Positions 8,404 to 17,832 of a stretch of 64,000 nt of DNA are shown here, in pieces. Under the pieces are notes generated by a model. It was not told the origin of the DNA and did no database searches. It was given only the letters and a program-made list of their open reading frames with translations. Origin of the DNA: Campylobacter hyointestinalis subsp. hyointestinalis. Lineage in GTDB: Bacteria; Campylobacterota; Campylobacteria; Campylobacterales; Campylobacteraceae. A program made the translations under genes and the position numbers. The stretch's first letter is position 1. The number at the start of each line of letters is the position of its first letter. The stretch covers positions 124,001 to 188,000 of the forward strand of contig NZ_CP053827.1 in assembly GCF_013372145.1 (NCBI RefSeq), read 5' to 3'.

Positions 8404-8434
8404 AATGCATCTCATCAAAGAGGTGCATTTTTTA
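8404..8434 (+). terminator. Rho-independent terminator (orphan)
   Basis: AATGCATCTC (8404-8413) and GAGGTGCATT (8420-8429) form a 10-bp stem with one G-U pair and a 6-base loop, followed by a run of T. It points to the plus strand, but the nearest plus-strand gene ends 400 bases upstream. It therefore ends either readthrough from the response regulator or an unannotated short transcript. Confidence 0.65.
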
Positions 8435-8450
8435 TTTATACACTTTTTGA

Positions 8451-8456
8451 TATAAT
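8451..8456 (+). promoter_or_regulatory. Sigma-70 -10 box for moaC
   Basis: TATAAT follows a T-rich stretch (actttttgatataattccc), the usual Campylobacter sigma-70 form with weak -35. It lies 19 bases before the moaC start and just after the orphan terminator, so moaC starts a new transcript. Confidence 0.6.
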
Positions 8457-8474
8457 TCCCAAAAAGGAAAAACT

Positions 8475-8951
8475 ATGCTAACACACTTAAATGAACAAAA
8501 TTTACCAAAAATGGTTGATGTAGGAAATAAAAATATAACAAGAAGAATAGCGCTCGCAAGCGGTAATATCAAAATGTCTAGAGACGCCTATAATGCTATC
8601 AAAGAAAACACTGGTAAAAAAGGTCCAGTTCTACAAACAGCTGTAGTAGCTGCGGTTATGGGTGCTAAAAAAACAAGCGAACTCATACCTATGACACATC
8701 CTCTTCCTATAACTTCAGTAAATATAAATGTTACCAGTCTTGAAGAGCTTCCGGGGTTTAAGTTAGAAGCCGAGGTCATAACAGACGGTAAAACAGGAGT
8801 AGAAATGGAAGCGCTAACTAGCGTAAGCGTAGGTCTACTCACGATATATGATATGATAAAAGCCATAGATAAATCAATGATGATAAGCGAGATAGTCCTA
8901 GAAAGAAAAAGTGGTGGGAAAAGTGGAGATTACAGGAGAGCGGATGCCTAG
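8475..8951 (+). CDS. moaC: Cyclic pyranopterin monophosphate synthase MoaC
   Basis: The protein has 158 residues, the normal MoaC length. MTHPLPIT and the C-terminal [21 protein letters not shown] segment are the family's active-site signatures. MoaC converts the MoaA product to cyclic pyranopterin monophosphate in the cytoplasm, the first committed step of molybdopterin synthesis. Its stop overlaps the start of the DUF493 gene by 8 bases. moaE, moaD, mobA and moeA lie elsewhere in this window, so the pathway genes are dispersed. The ribosome site is AAGGAAAAACT before the ATG. Confidence 0.93.
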   Translation: MLTHLNEQNLPKMVDVGNKNITRRIALASGNIKMSRDAYNAIKENTGKKGPVLQTAVVAAVMGAKKTSELIPMTHPLPITSVNINVTSLEELPGFKLEAEVITDGKTGVEMEALTSVSVGLLTIYDMIKAIDKSMMISEIVLERKSGGKSGDYRRADA

Positions 8952-9207
8952 TGTTTGTGATTTTGATAAAAAACCTGATATCAAATATCCTGTTTTTTGG
9001 GAGTATAAGATCATTTTAGATAAGAATGACGATGAAAAAGAGCTTGTAAAAAATTTGATCGGTACTAAAGAACATACATTAAATTTCTCAAAAAATTCAG
9101 GGAATGGTAAATTTAAAAGCTTTAATCTGGCGGTGCTAGTTTATAGCGATGAAGAGCGTCTGGAGCTTTTTAGTCTGCTAAAAAGATATGCTAAATTTGT
9201 ATTGTGA
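8944..9207 (+). CDS. DUF493 (YbeD-like) family protein
   Basis: The small cytoplasmic protein has 87 residues from the ATG at 8944, preceded by the ribosome site acaggagagc. An in-frame upstream start at 8911 would lie deep in moaC. The sequence [21 protein letters not shown] followed by a [21 protein letters not shown] core is typical of DUF493, a ferredoxin-like fold whose role is not settled. It is translationally coupled to moaC, and the following gene starts 9 bases later. Confidence 0.75.
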   Translation: MPSVCDFDKKPDIKYPVFWEYKIILDKNDDEKELVKNLIGTKEHTLNFSKNSGNGKFKSFNLAVLVYSDEERLELFSLLKRYAKFVL

Positions 9208-9216
9208 GGAAAAAAT

Positions 9217-10392
9217 ATGATTTTAACTGAGTTGATAAGTTCAAATTTAAATGATCCAAATTTATTGGATCTGATAAAAGAAAAAGTTTTTAAAGACGCT
9301 AAGGAAATTTTTGCCGGTAAAAGCGATGAAGAAAAACTAGAAATTTCAAAGAGTTTCTTTGCAAAAGTCTGCACAGATTTAGATGAATTTAGTATTTTAA
9401 ACTCAAAAAATGTAGATGTTGTTTTGGAGTCTATAAATAAAGCTATGAACTATGACGCCGAGCAGTATCTTTATAAGATAATGTTTGAGCGAGACAGACT
9501 AAAAAAACAGATAAAAGATGAAAAACAGCATATGAAAACTCTGATGAGCCTTACTTGCAAGGGCTTAGAAGAGTTCATCTCTACGAGTAAATTTAAAAAT
9601 AAAGACGAGATATCAAAGATCCTAAAAGATAGACTTATAAATGATCTTGAGTTGCTCGGTATCTTAAAAGAGACGGCAGAATCCGCGTTTTTAACCACTA
9701 TAGAGATGGGAAATGACGTCGAAGATACGGCTTATGAGATAGCAAAAAGTATGGTCTATCTAGCCATAAACGAAGGCGAGCTTTCAAAGAGCCGTTTTAT
9801 AGATATAACTTTGGTTGTTATAGAATCAGCCATAAGTATTTCAAATGAGAGTAAAATTTATGCAAAAGAGTTGCTAAAAGGTGCTATAAATGGCAGCAAT
9901 GACGGTATATCTAAAGCGATAGAAAAGTTCAAAGACGAGCTTAAATTTATCCCAGATGAGATCAGCGATAGTCTAGAGCTGAGCATAAAAGAGATAACCA
10001 AAGTAGAAGATGACTTCGTATCTTTACTAAAAGAGCTAAGCACAAAATGCGACGAGCCTGCAAGCAGTATTATCATTGAGATCTTGCAAAGCGATTACGA
10101 TACGTATTTTGCAAAGCTAAGAAGAATTTCAGCCGAAGCAAGAGAGCAAATACTAGAAAAGATAGAAGAGATCAGAGGGAAGAGCCTTAGACTAAAAGAT
10201 GAACTAAACATAGACGAAAAAATACTAAATTTAAAAAAAGAGATAGTAGAACTAGAGAAAAAAGCCGGTCAAAAATTCGCTCAAATGAAGAGTCTACAAA
10301 CATTTGAAAACGCTAAAGAGCAAGCCAAAAAGCTTGGTGATAGAGTTTATGAGGCTGCTAAAAATCTCATTGACAATACAAAAAAAGGCTAA
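9217..10392 (+). CDS. Conserved hypothetical alpha-helical protein
   Basis: This is a 391-residue protein I do not recognise. It has no signal peptide and no membrane helix. It is strongly acidic/basic, predicted almost entirely helical, and a coiled coil is likely in the C-terminal third (the charged segment around EKIEEIRGKSLRLKDELNIDEK followed by EIVELEKKAG). The start is ATG with the ribosome site gaggaaaa. It follows the DUF493 gene by 9 bases and is probably the last gene of the moaC transcript; a hairpin follows its stop. A cytoplasmic scaffold or stress-related role is possible, but nothing in the sequence decides it. Confidence 0.7.
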   Translation: MILTELISSNLNDPNLLDLIKEKVFKDAKEIFAGKSDEEKLEISKSFFAKVCTDLDEFSILNSKNVDVVLESINKAMNYDAEQYLYKIMFERDRLKKQIKDEKQHMKTLMSLTCKGLEEFISTSKFKNKDEISKILKDRLINDLELLGILKETAESAFLTTIEMGNDVEDTAYEIAKSMVYLAINEGELSKSRFIDITLVVIESAISISNESKIYAKELLKGAINGSNDGISKAIEKFKDELKFIPDEISDSLELSIKEITKVEDDFVSLLKELSTKCDEPASSIIIEILQSDYDTYFAKLRRISAEAREQILEKIEEIRGKSLRLKDELNIDEKILNLKKEIVELEKKAGQKFAQMKSLQTFENAKEQAKKLGDRVYEAAKNLIDNTKKG

Positions 10393-10410
10393 ATCTACAC
10401 TTTGTTTCTT

Positions 10411-10436
10411 GAATGGTGATAGAAAGATCGCCATTC
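10411..10436 (+). terminator. Hairpin, probable terminator of the moaC operon
   Basis: GAATGGTGAT (10411-10420) pairs with ATCGCCATTC (10427-10436) with one G-U pair around a 6-base loop. The downstream bases are AT-rich but have no pure T run, so termination is likely but not certain. Confidence 0.5.
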
Positions 10437-10587
10437 TAATATAAATTTATCCTTAAACAAAATTCAAACCAAATAACTTCACTATAAAATAAACTAAAAT
10501 ATATTAAGATGCCAAGTGTCAAATTTGTGATATATAAATTTATTTATATTATTACCGATTTACAAATATGCATCTTAAAGGGATACT

Positions 10588-11712
10588 ATGAGAAAATTTG
10601 TTTTAGGAGTTATCTTTTTAGTTTCTGCTATATTTTCAGCAGATAATTTTACCTTTGAAAAAGTAAATAACCCAAAAGAGATTTTAAGTAAAATTTCTGC
10701 TAAAAAGCCAAGCAGATCCAAGCTAAGTGTTCGCTCTTACACGCCACTTCCTATAAGTCAGTTTGTATTTGATGAGAACTTAGATGAGCTTACAAGCGTT
10801 TCAAGTGGTGGACAGTTTTTATCTTATTTAGCTTATAATAAAGTTCAAGGTGATCCTACAAATTTTCTAATTAAGAACATTTCACAAAATTATCGTTGTG
10901 ATTATGATGGTTCACATCAAGCTAATTGCGATTTTGATTTGTATCATACTAGAGTTGAATATGCTTTTAACAGTATCGGCGGTTGGTTTTATTTCACACA
11001 ATATCCATCTAATGATGATGAATTTGTTTTAATCAATAGAATAAATACAAAAAGAGGAAATGCTGGTGGATCTCAAAAATTTATGGGTGGCAAACCGCAT
11101 TTTAAAGTATTTGTTGATACTTATGGTAAGCTTAGCGTAACATTTACCTTAGTAACTGGTGGCACTCAAACAGTATCAACACCACAAGCTATACCGTTAA
11201 ATACTAAAGTTTATCTACAAGCTAACAATAGTGGAATAAACTATGAAGTAGGCTGGATTACGCTTGATGGAACTAGCTCAATAGCAAATGGAAGCCACCA
11301 AGGATTTTCTATCCCAGCTGATATAGATGAGCATAGGGTAGCTAGAAATAATAAAGTATCTTGTCAGTCTGGACCAAATCTTACTGGGATTAATGAAAGA
11401 AATTCTGGTTGTATAAAAATTGATTTCGGAAGTAAAATGCAACAAACAGTAGAATTCTATAATCAAAAAAAGAATAGTCATTTGATATCTAATTTCTTTT
11501 GGAATGCTTCAACTGGTATGTTTGCAGATATGAATAAAACAGATATTAGCAATAATACGGTTTTTCAACCAAATACAAGCCTTGTTGTGGATATAAACTT
11601 TATAAATAAAGTATATGGCGATCTATTTATGGGGCAAAATAATTTTAATGCTAATCAGCTTAGGGTTTATGTTGCAGATAATTATATTATTGCTGATGTT
11701 CGAGAATACTAA
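10588..11712 (+). CDS. Exported protein of unknown function
   Basis: The protein has 374 residues. A signal peptide (MRKFVLGVIFLVSAIFSA) is followed by a basic linker and a beta-rich body. Segments such as WFYFTQYPSNDDEFVLINRIN, KPHFKVFVDTYGKLSVTF and KVYLQANNSGINYEVGW suggest a lectin-like jelly-roll (concanavalin/laminin-G type), but this is only a guess from pattern. It has four Cys (CDYDGSHQANC and CQSGPNLTGINERNSGC) that could form two disulfides in the periplasm or outside the cell. It is 57 bases upstream of another unknown large gene and may share its transcript. An inverted repeat sits in its 5' leader. Confidence 0.6.
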   Translation: MRKFVLGVIFLVSAIFSADNFTFEKVNNPKEILSKISAKKPSRSKLSVRSYTPLPISQFVFDENLDELTSVSSGGQFLSYLAYNKVQGDPTNFLIKNISQNYRCDYDGSHQANCDFDLYHTRVEYAFNSIGGWFYFTQYPSNDDEFVLINRINTKRGNAGGSQKFMGGKPHFKVFVDTYGKLSVTFTLVTGGTQTVSTPQAIPLNTKVYLQANNSGINYEVGWITLDGTSSIANGSHQGFSIPADIDEHRVARNNKVSCQSGPNLTGINERNSGCIKIDFGSKMQQTVEFYNQKKNSHLISNFFWNASTGMFADMNKTDISNNTVFQPNTSLVVDINFINKVYGDLFMGQNNFNANQLRVYVADNYIIADVREY

Positions 11713-11769
11713 TATATTTTAGACTGGTTGCGTTTAGCAATCAGCCTAGTTATCAAAGAGGAATAACCT

Positions 11770-13743
11770 ATGGATATAAAATCTTTTCAAACAAATTTAG
11801 ATTTAACTAACTTCAAATTCGACAAATATGCAGACATTGTAAAGCAAAATGAAGAAATATCTAAAAAAAGAGCCGATATTTATAAAACTGATAGAAATTT
11901 TCATATAATTAGCGAAAATGAGAGCGAAAACTATATCGGTATCAAAAATAATGAGCCAATAACAAGCAAAAAATATAAAGATTATATTATATACTCAGAC
12001 AATGAATATTTATTGTATTATGAAGGCACTAACGCATATTATGCTATCTCTAAAGATACTGATATAAATTTACTCTCAAAGATTAGCTTGGCTGATAAAA
12101 TGTTTTTACTTAATAAAAATGATACAACAGATGAAAAAGTCGTAGTAAAAGATGAAGCATATTTTATGCAAAAAATGCTTGATGATATGATAATAGAACA
12201 GACATCTTTTATGCTAGGTAAAAAGCTCGACCAAAGCTATGATGTATGGCATTCTTTGGGTTTTGGCAGAAACTACAGCTACGCAAATAAATTTAGCCCA
12301 AATGCTGGATATTATAAGGCTGATAACTACTCAAATCAAAACCCCTTAATCCCAAACTCCTACTACCTAAACTCCTACGCAAACTCAAATTTAATTGATA
12401 CTAAATTTGGTAAAGCAGAGCTATTTTTAGATTTAGCTGGGGATAATGATAGATTAGGGGTTGGAAGCTTTAGCTCAAATTCACAACTTTTTAGATTTGA
12501 TAGTGATGGAAATGGATTTGTAGATAAAAATGATACTTACTTTGATAAATTAAAAATAAGAGCTTATGATAAAGATGGAAATGAGATTATCAAAAAACTC
12601 AGCGAAGTAGTTGATAGTATAAATTTAAAAGATTTTATAGATAGTAAAAGTAATGCCTTAAAAAAACTTGAAGCTCAAAAAGATAATTATGGAACGATAG
12701 AAGGTTATGAACGCTCTTTAGAATTGCTAAAAGATTATAATCCATACTCTATTTTTAAAGCTGAAGTAAGATATGAGAGCCTTACTCAAAATGACTTAAA
12801 CGAGCTTTCAAAACTAGCTGATAAAGATGGCTGGATAGATATAAATTCAAATTCAGGAGCTTTTAATGGATTACTTGGGATTGCTTATGCTAAGCAAGGG
12901 GTTGATGGGAATTATAGATTAGAAGAGTTATCTAGCTATCCACACACTACAAATTTTGGTTTTAATAATGTATTTGATAAAACAACCAAAGAGTATTATT
13001 GGCGAGATAGCGATAAAAACTCTTATCAAAATCAACAATACACTAGATTTATAAATTTATATAATGATTATATGAGTGAGCTTAAAAATAGAGATGAGTA
13101 TATAAATGAATTTGATGATGAAACAAAGGCAAAATATAAAAATGTAAAATCTAGCGTTATGCTATCTATAGAGCGTGAATTTAGCTCAGCAACCGGACTT
13201 AACTTCACCTTAGAAAATCTACAAAAAGTCAAAGATAGCTTTGAAAAAGATAGAGCAAATACCGCAAATATGCTAAAAGACACAGACGCATTAACAGCTA
13301 TAAAAATAAATAAAAATGGCACATTTACCCTTAAATTTAATAGCGGAAGAGAGATAATTGTAAATGAACTTTATAAAGATAGCGGTAAAGCTTTTGATGT
13401 GGAGCTAAATTTAAATGCTAAGTTTATGAGCGAAATAGAATTAAATCAAAATATAGATTTAGTAGTAAGCGCAGCCAAAATAAAAGATGAAATCACAGGG
13501 CAAACCGAGATAAAATCCCTAAAAGATCTAGGCGTAGAGATAATCAAAAAGCTATCAAATAACAAATTCGCACTCCAAACAAACGATGGCAGAAGCATAA
13601 TCGTAGATCAAATTTATACTATGTTTAATCAAATTTTAAATCAAGATAATAAACAAAATCAAGAAAAAAGCCAAAATAGTGAGCTAAATTTGATAGATGA
13701 TAAAGATAGATTTTACCCAAAACCGCTTAGAATTTGGGCGTAA
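11770..13743 (+). CDS. Large hypothetical protein with an EF-hand/dockerin-like calcium loop
   Basis: The protein has 657 residues, no classical signal peptide, no membrane helix and no Cys. A DSDGNGFVDKND loop in the middle (about residues 249-260) matches a calcium-binding EF-hand/dockerin loop. A second DKDGNE sequence follows. Tyr, Asn and Asp are abundant, and the C-terminal third has two similar units (INKNGTFTLKFNSGREIIVNELY and LSNNKFALQTNDGRSIIVDQIY). This composition resembles surface or secreted Campylobacterota proteins. It follows the exported protein gene by 57 bases with a small hairpin between (CTGGTTGC/GCAATCAG). Function unknown; export by a type I or flagellar route is only a possibility. 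Confidence 0.6.
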   Translation: MDIKSFQTNLDLTNFKFDKYADIVKQNEEISKKRADIYKTDRNFHIISENESENYIGIKNNEPITSKKYKDYIIYSDNEYLLYYEGTNAYYAISKDTDINLLSKISLADKMFLLNKNDTTDEKVVVKDEAYFMQKMLDDMIIEQTSFMLGKKLDQSYDVWHSLGFGRNYSYANKFSPNAGYYKADNYSNQNPLIPNSYYLNSYANSNLIDTKFGKAELFLDLAGDNDRLGVGSFSSNSQLFRFDSDGNGFVDKNDTYFDKLKIRAYDKDGNEIIKKLSEVVDSINLKDFIDSKSNALKKLEAQKDNYGTIEGYERSLELLKDYNPYSIFKAEVRYESLTQNDLNELSKLADKDGWIDINSNSGAFNGLLGIAYAKQGVDGNYRLEELSSYPHTTNFGFNNVFDKTTKEYYWRDSDKNSYQNQQYTRFINLYNDYMSELKNRDEYINEFDDETKAKYKNVKSSVMLSIEREFSSATGLNFTLENLQKVKDSFEKDRANTANMLKDTDALTAIKINKNGTFTLKFNSGREIIVNELYKDSGKAFDVELNLNAKFMSEIELNQNIDLVVSAAKIKDEITGQTEIKSLKDLGVEIIKKLSNNKFALQTNDGRSIIVDQIYTMFNQILNQDNKQNQEKSQNSELNLIDDKDRFYPKPLRIWA

Positions 13744-13750
13744 GCGGTTT
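13720..13750 (+). terminator. Stem-loop at the end of the 657-residue gene
   Basis: A perfect 10-bp stem (AAACCGCTTA / TAAGCGGTTT, 13720-13729 and 13741-13750) spans the stop codon of the upstream gene. It lacks a direct T run, so it may stabilise the 3' end rather than terminate strongly. Confidence 0.5.
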
Positions 13751-13836
13751 AAGAGTATATTTTTGAAGTTTATATAAATTTATAAAATCATTTAAAGACC
13801 ATAAAAACAGCTTTAAATTCGTTTAAAAAAGTGTTG

Positions 13837-14643
13837 TTATTTTTTAGCATTTTTGTATAACGGCTCTACTTTTGCGACTATTTGTTTAAGATCTCGTATT
13901 CTAGTGTCGTTTGATGGGTGAGTAGAAGCTATCTCAAGAGGCGTATTTGCGTTTTGCTTTGCCATTTTTTGCCATAGTTTTATAGCAGCGTTTGGATCAA
14001 ATCCTGCTCTTGCCATTAGCTCTGTTCCCATGGCATCTGCTTCGCTTTCGTTTGAGCGAGAAAATGGAAGAGTTATTGTATATTTCGTTGCTAAATTCGC
14101 TAAATTCGCCCCTTCTTGCCCAAGTCCAAGCACACTAGCACCTATTGATAAAGCGGCGTTTTTGGCTAGATCTATACTTGCTTTTTCTCTGCTATGCTCT
14201 CTTAGAGCGTGAGAAATTTCGTGTCCGATTATGGCGGCTAGTTCATCGTCGCTTAAGCTTAGCTTTTCTATTATGCCGCTATAAACAACTATCTTTCCTC
14301 CTGGCATACACCAAGCATTTATAGTATCTTCATTTACTACATTGACTTGCCAGTCCCATCTCAAAGCGTCATCTCTAAAAACGCCGACTTGTTTTATAAG
14401 GCGATTTGATATCTCTCTTACTCTTTTTGTTTGAGCTTCATTTTTATTTAATGTATTTTTTGCTTTTGCTTCATTTAAAGCTACCATGTAAGCTTGTGCG
14501 GCTGCATTATCCATCTCTGATTCGCTTACTAAAAACAGTTGAGAGTTACTGCTTTGAGCAACAGAAGGCTTTGTAGAGCTATAAAAACAGCCTCCAAAAA
14601 TAAGCAGACTTACTACTAAAACGGTAAAAGAACGTTTTTTCAT
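13837..14643 (-). CDS. M48-family zinc metalloprotease, probable lipoprotein
   Basis: The protein has 268 residues. The N terminus looks like a lipoprotein signal ending at Cys19 (LLIFGGC), though the lipobox is loose. The zinc motif HEISH is at 141-145 and the third ligand lies in NESEADAMG (Glu199), the M48 HEXXH...ExxxD pattern. Periplasmic M48 lipoproteins such as LoiP/YcaL degrade misfolded outer-membrane proteins, and I infer a similar quality-control role. It is 8 bases downstream of the SbmA-like gene on the same strand, so it is likely the second gene of a two-gene operon. Confidence 0.88.
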   Translation of the reverse strand: MKKRSFTVLVVSLLIFGGCFYSSTKPSVAQSSNSQLFLVSESEMDNAAAQAYMVALNEAKAKNTLNKNEAQTKRVREISNRLIKQVGVFRDDALRWDWQVNVVNEDTINAWCMPGGKIVVYSGIIEKLSLSDDELAAIIGHEISHALREHSREKASIDLAKNAALSIGASVLGLGQEGANLANLATKYTITLPFSRSNESEADAMGTELMARAGFDPNAAIKLWQKMAKQNANTPLEIASTHPSNDTRIRDLKQIVAKVEPLYKNAKK

Positions 14644-14651
14644 TTTTCATA

Positions 14652-15620
14652 CTATCCTTTAAATTTAATGTTTGTTTCAAACTCATCTAAACGTTTATGT
14701 ATGCTTCTAAGCTCGGTTATAGTAGTCCAGTTATCTATAAATATACTAAAACTACTTCTTACTTGATCAAATGCATTACTGACTTGTACTAAGATACCAA
14801 GTGTAATGACGCCAGTAAATAGCCCAGGTCCCATTATGACGTAAGGGACTATTACCATAAATTGCGAGAATGATATAAGCCAAACGTTAAAATATCCATA
14901 ATGTAAAAACAGTCTATAGAAATTATACCTAAGTCCAGTAAAAAGCTCAAAGATCGTCTGTGAGCTTGCATAGTTTATCTTGTCGTCTTCAGCATATACA
15001 AGCTCTTTTCTAAATGCAGCTTCGCTTTTTTGTATGTTGTATTCGAGTTTTGGTAGTTTTATACCGACAAACCATGAAATTATCAGTCCACCGACGCTAA
15101 CAACTAAAGCTATCCATACAAGCGATCCTGGTATTTCTTTGATGATAGGCATATCTACGCCCTTGCTAAGCCCCCACAAAACCGGTATAAATGCGATAAG
15201 CGTCATTATGGCTCTTAAAATTTGAAGCCCCAAAGTTTCAGTGATCTTTGCAAAACGATAAACGTCTTCTTGCATACGTTGGCTTGAGCCTTCGATATCT
15301 TTTTCGCATTTTTTCCAAACATCTACATAGGCAAAAGTCATCGCCTCTCTCCAGCGAAATACCCAGTGGCTAGCAAAGAAGCTTGTTATGGTAGCTATGA
15401 TCACGTAAGGCATTGCTATATATAAGAACTGCAAAATTCCAGCCCAAAACTCATCAACGCTATGTTCTTTTACATTTTGCAAAATATCGTAGAAATCTTT
15501 ATACCAGTCGTTTATCGCTACATTTAAATGAGTTTGAAATACTAAAGAGACCACGATAAGAGCAAGTCCGCCATAAGCCCAAAAAGCCCATTTTTTACTT
15601 TTGAAAAATGATGAAAACAT
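14652..15620 (-). CDS. SbmA/BacA-like inner-membrane peptide transporter
   Basis: The protein has about 322 residues with several membrane helices and the family-typical start (FKSKKWAFWAYGG, then HLNVAINDWYKDFYDILQ), RMQEDVYRFAKI, and WTTITELRSIHKRL near the end. SbmA/BacA proteins import proline-rich peptides and related compounds using the proton gradient and have no ATPase domain. None is seen here. I chose the ATG at 15620 because AAGG lies 5 bases before it; a GTG at 15626 is also in frame. It is followed at 8 bases by the M48 protease. Confidence 0.85.
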   Translation of the reverse strand: MFSSFFKSKKWAFWAYGGLALIVVSLVFQTHLNVAINDWYKDFYDILQNVKEHSVDEFWAGILQFLYIAMPYVIIATITSFFASHWVFRWREAMTFAYVDVWKKCEKDIEGSSQRMQEDVYRFAKITETLGLQILRAIMTLIAFIPVLWGLSKGVDMPIIKEIPGSLVWIALVVSVGGLIISWFVGIKLPKLEYNIQKSEAAFRKELVYAEDDKINYASSQTIFELFTGLRYNFYRLFLHYGYFNVWLISFSQFMVIVPYVIMGPGLFTGVITLGILVQVSNAFDQVRSSFSIFIDNWTTITELRSIHKRLDEFETNIKFKG

Positions 15621-15626
15621 ATACAC

Positions 15627-15977
15627 CTTTTTTAAATTTGAGCGATTATATCACAGTTTTCTTAAATAAATTTATTTGTTTTTATGAAATGAGTTATCAA
15701 AAAAATCATAGTTTGCAAGGTTTTCTAATATTTTGTTTTTATCTTTTTTCAAATTTAGCTAAATTTAAACCAACTTATCTATTTTTATGGCAATAAATAA
15801 TTTATAACTAAGTTTATACTATTAATTATAAATTTATATTAAGTTTTAAATATATATATAACTTATATAATTAAGTTAATATCTTAAATAAACTTTAATA
15901 TTATAGGTTAATTAAGAAAAAAATAAAGCTTTTGATAATATAATGCTTACAAATCTTAAATTAAAAAGGAGAACCGT
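15627..15977. promoter_or_regulatory. Divergent intergenic region with the dcuB promoter
   Basis: These 350 AT-rich bases separate the minus-strand sbmA-like gene from the plus-strand dicarboxylate transporter. A TATAAT at 15939-15944 preceded by T-rich DNA is the likely transporter promoter, and aaggag (15966-15971) is its ribosome site. Short frames here are not gene-like, and I see no operator that can be named. Confidence 0.5.
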
Positions 15978-17651
15978 ATGGATTTTTTAATGAATCTTAG
16001 CGAAGGTTGGCAATTCGCGATTCAGCTTCTAATAGTCCTTATTTGTCTATTTTATGGAGCAAAAAAAGGCGGTATAGCTTTAGGACTTCTTGGTGGCATA
16101 GGTCTTATAGTTTTAGTATTTGCATTTGGTATTGCACCAGGAAAACCTGCAATTTCTGTTATGCTAACAATACTAGCAGTTGTCGTTGCTAGTGCTACCT
16201 TGCAAGCAAGTGGCGGACTTGATGTTATGCTTCAGATCGCAGAAAAAATATTACGTAAAAATCCAAAATACATAAGCATTTTAGCTCCATTCGTAACTTC
16301 TACTCTTACGATACTTTGTGGAACTGGACACGTTGTTTATACAATGCTTCCTATTGTTTATGATATAGCTATCAAAAATGGAATTCGTCCAGAACGCCCT
16401 ATGGCAGCTAGTTCGATCGCTTCTCAAATGGGTATCATTGCAAGCCCAGTTTCAGTCGCAGTCGTAACCTTAACAGCGTTTCTTATCAACGCAGAGCATC
16501 ATTTAGCTGGATTTGACGGTTACCTTGATCTTCTTAAAATAACAATCCCATCAACATATCTTGGCGTTTTGTGTGTTGGAATTTTTTCTTGGTTTAGAGG
16601 AAAAGATCTTGATAAAGACCTTGAGTTTCAAGAGAGGATTAAAGATCCTGAAGTAAAAAAATACGTATATGGTGATGGTACGTCTCTTCTTGGTAAAAAA
16701 CTTCCTGGTACTAGCTGGGCTGCTATGTGGATATTCTTAGGAACTATAGCAGTAGTTGCAACATTAGGATATTTCAAAGATTTAAGACCAGCTTGGAACT
16801 CGACCAAAGATGGAGCAGTAGTTCAAATCGTAGCTGCGTATCCAACAGAACAAAAGATCTTAGAAAAAATCGTTCTAAAAGATGCAAAAGCTGAGATCTT
16901 AGGCTCACATATAGATATTTCTGGTAGTAAGCTAAAAGGAAATGTAAATAATATTTCTGGATTGACGCTTACTCAAAAAGACGGTTCAAAAATAACTTTT
17001 ATTCAAAATGAACAAGGTATCGTTGTATATACAAATGCAAAAGGCGAAGTAAAAGAATATCCTAAGTCGAGCATATCTTTAGAAAATAAAATAGATAGCA
17101 AAAAGACTCTAAGTATGGTCGATACTATCCAAATTTTCATGCTTTTAGCTGGTGCTCTTATCTTGATCTTTACTCCTACAAATGCAGGAAGTATAGGCAA
17201 AAACGAGATTTTCCGCTCAGGTATGATAGCCTTGGTTGCGGTATTTGGTATCTCATGGATGGCTGAAACTATGTTTGGAGTGCATACTCCTATGATAAAA
17301 GAGCTTCTTGGCGGCGTTGTGAGCGATTATCCGTGGACATATGCTGTTATGCTTCTTTTGATATCTAAATTTGTTAATTCTCAAGCAGCAGCTTTGGTTG
17401 CGTTTGTTCCATTAGCTCTTGGAATCGGTGTAAATCCTGCTATTATTTTGGCATTTGCTCCTGCTTGCTACGGTTATTATATTTTACCTACATACCCAAG
17501 TGATCTTGCGGCGATACAATTTGACCGTTCAGGAACTACTCATATAGGTAAATATGTTATCAATCACAGCTTCATTTTCCCTGGACTTATCGGAGTTATA
17601 AGTTCTTGTATATTTGGTTATATCTTAGCCGGACTTTACGGTTATCTATAG
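15978..17651 (+). CDS. dcuB: Anaerobic C4-dicarboxylate transporter, DcuA/DcuB family, with a soluble insertion
   Basis: The protein has 557 residues, about 110 longer than ordinary Dcu proteins. The N-terminal half has the Dcu signatures ([61 protein letters not shown]) and the C-terminal half continues with the membrane helices and [17 protein letters not shown]. Between them, residues about 270-378 form a hydrophilic segment with no helix-like hydrophobicity. It would exchange aspartate, malate or fumarate for succinate, supporting fumarate respiration. Assignment to DcuB rather than DcuA is uncertain. A strong terminator follows directly. Confidence 0.85.
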   Translation: MDFLMNLSEGWQFAIQLLIVLICLFYGAKKGGIALGLLGGIGLIVLVFAFGIAPGKPAISVMLTILAVVVASATLQASGGLDVMLQIAEKILRKNPKYISILAPFVTSTLTILCGTGHVVYTMLPIVYDIAIKNGIRPERPMAASSIASQMGIIASPVSVAVVTLTAFLINAEHHLAGFDGYLDLLKITIPSTYLGVLCVGIFSWFRGKDLDKDLEFQERIKDPEVKKYVYGDGTSLLGKKLPGTSWAAMWIFLGTIAVVATLGYFKDLRPAWNSTKDGAVVQIVAAYPTEQKILEKIVLKDAKAEILGSHIDISGSKLKGNVNNISGLTLTQKDGSKITFIQNEQGIVVYTNAKGEVKEYPKSSISLENKIDSKKTLSMVDTIQIFMLLAGALILIFTPTNAGSIGKNEIFRSGMIALVAVFGISWMAETMFGVHTPMIKELLGGVVSDYPWTYAVMLLLISKFVNSQAAALVAFVPLALGIGVNPAIILAFAPACYGYYILPTYPSDLAAIQFDRSGTTHIGKYVINHSFIFPGLIGVISSCIFGYILAGLYGYL

Positions 17652-17653
17652 TA

Positions 17654-17684
17654 GATTTGGGCTTTATAGCCCAGATCTTTTTAT
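17654..17684 (+). terminator. Rho-independent terminator after dcuB
   Basis: GATTTGGGC (17654-17662) pairs with GCCCAGATC (17669-17677) around TTTATA, with one G-U pair, followed by TTTTTATATTTTA. Confidence 0.85.
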
Positions 17685-17832
17685 ATTTTATGTTATAAAA
17701 ATATCTACTGATTTTATCTATTTTTTTATAAAAGATCATCGAAATTTAAAAATATACAAAAAATGTTTTTAAATTTATTTTTGTAAATTTTTTGGTATAA
17801 TAATCTAAAATTTTTTCTATTAAGGACAATAA

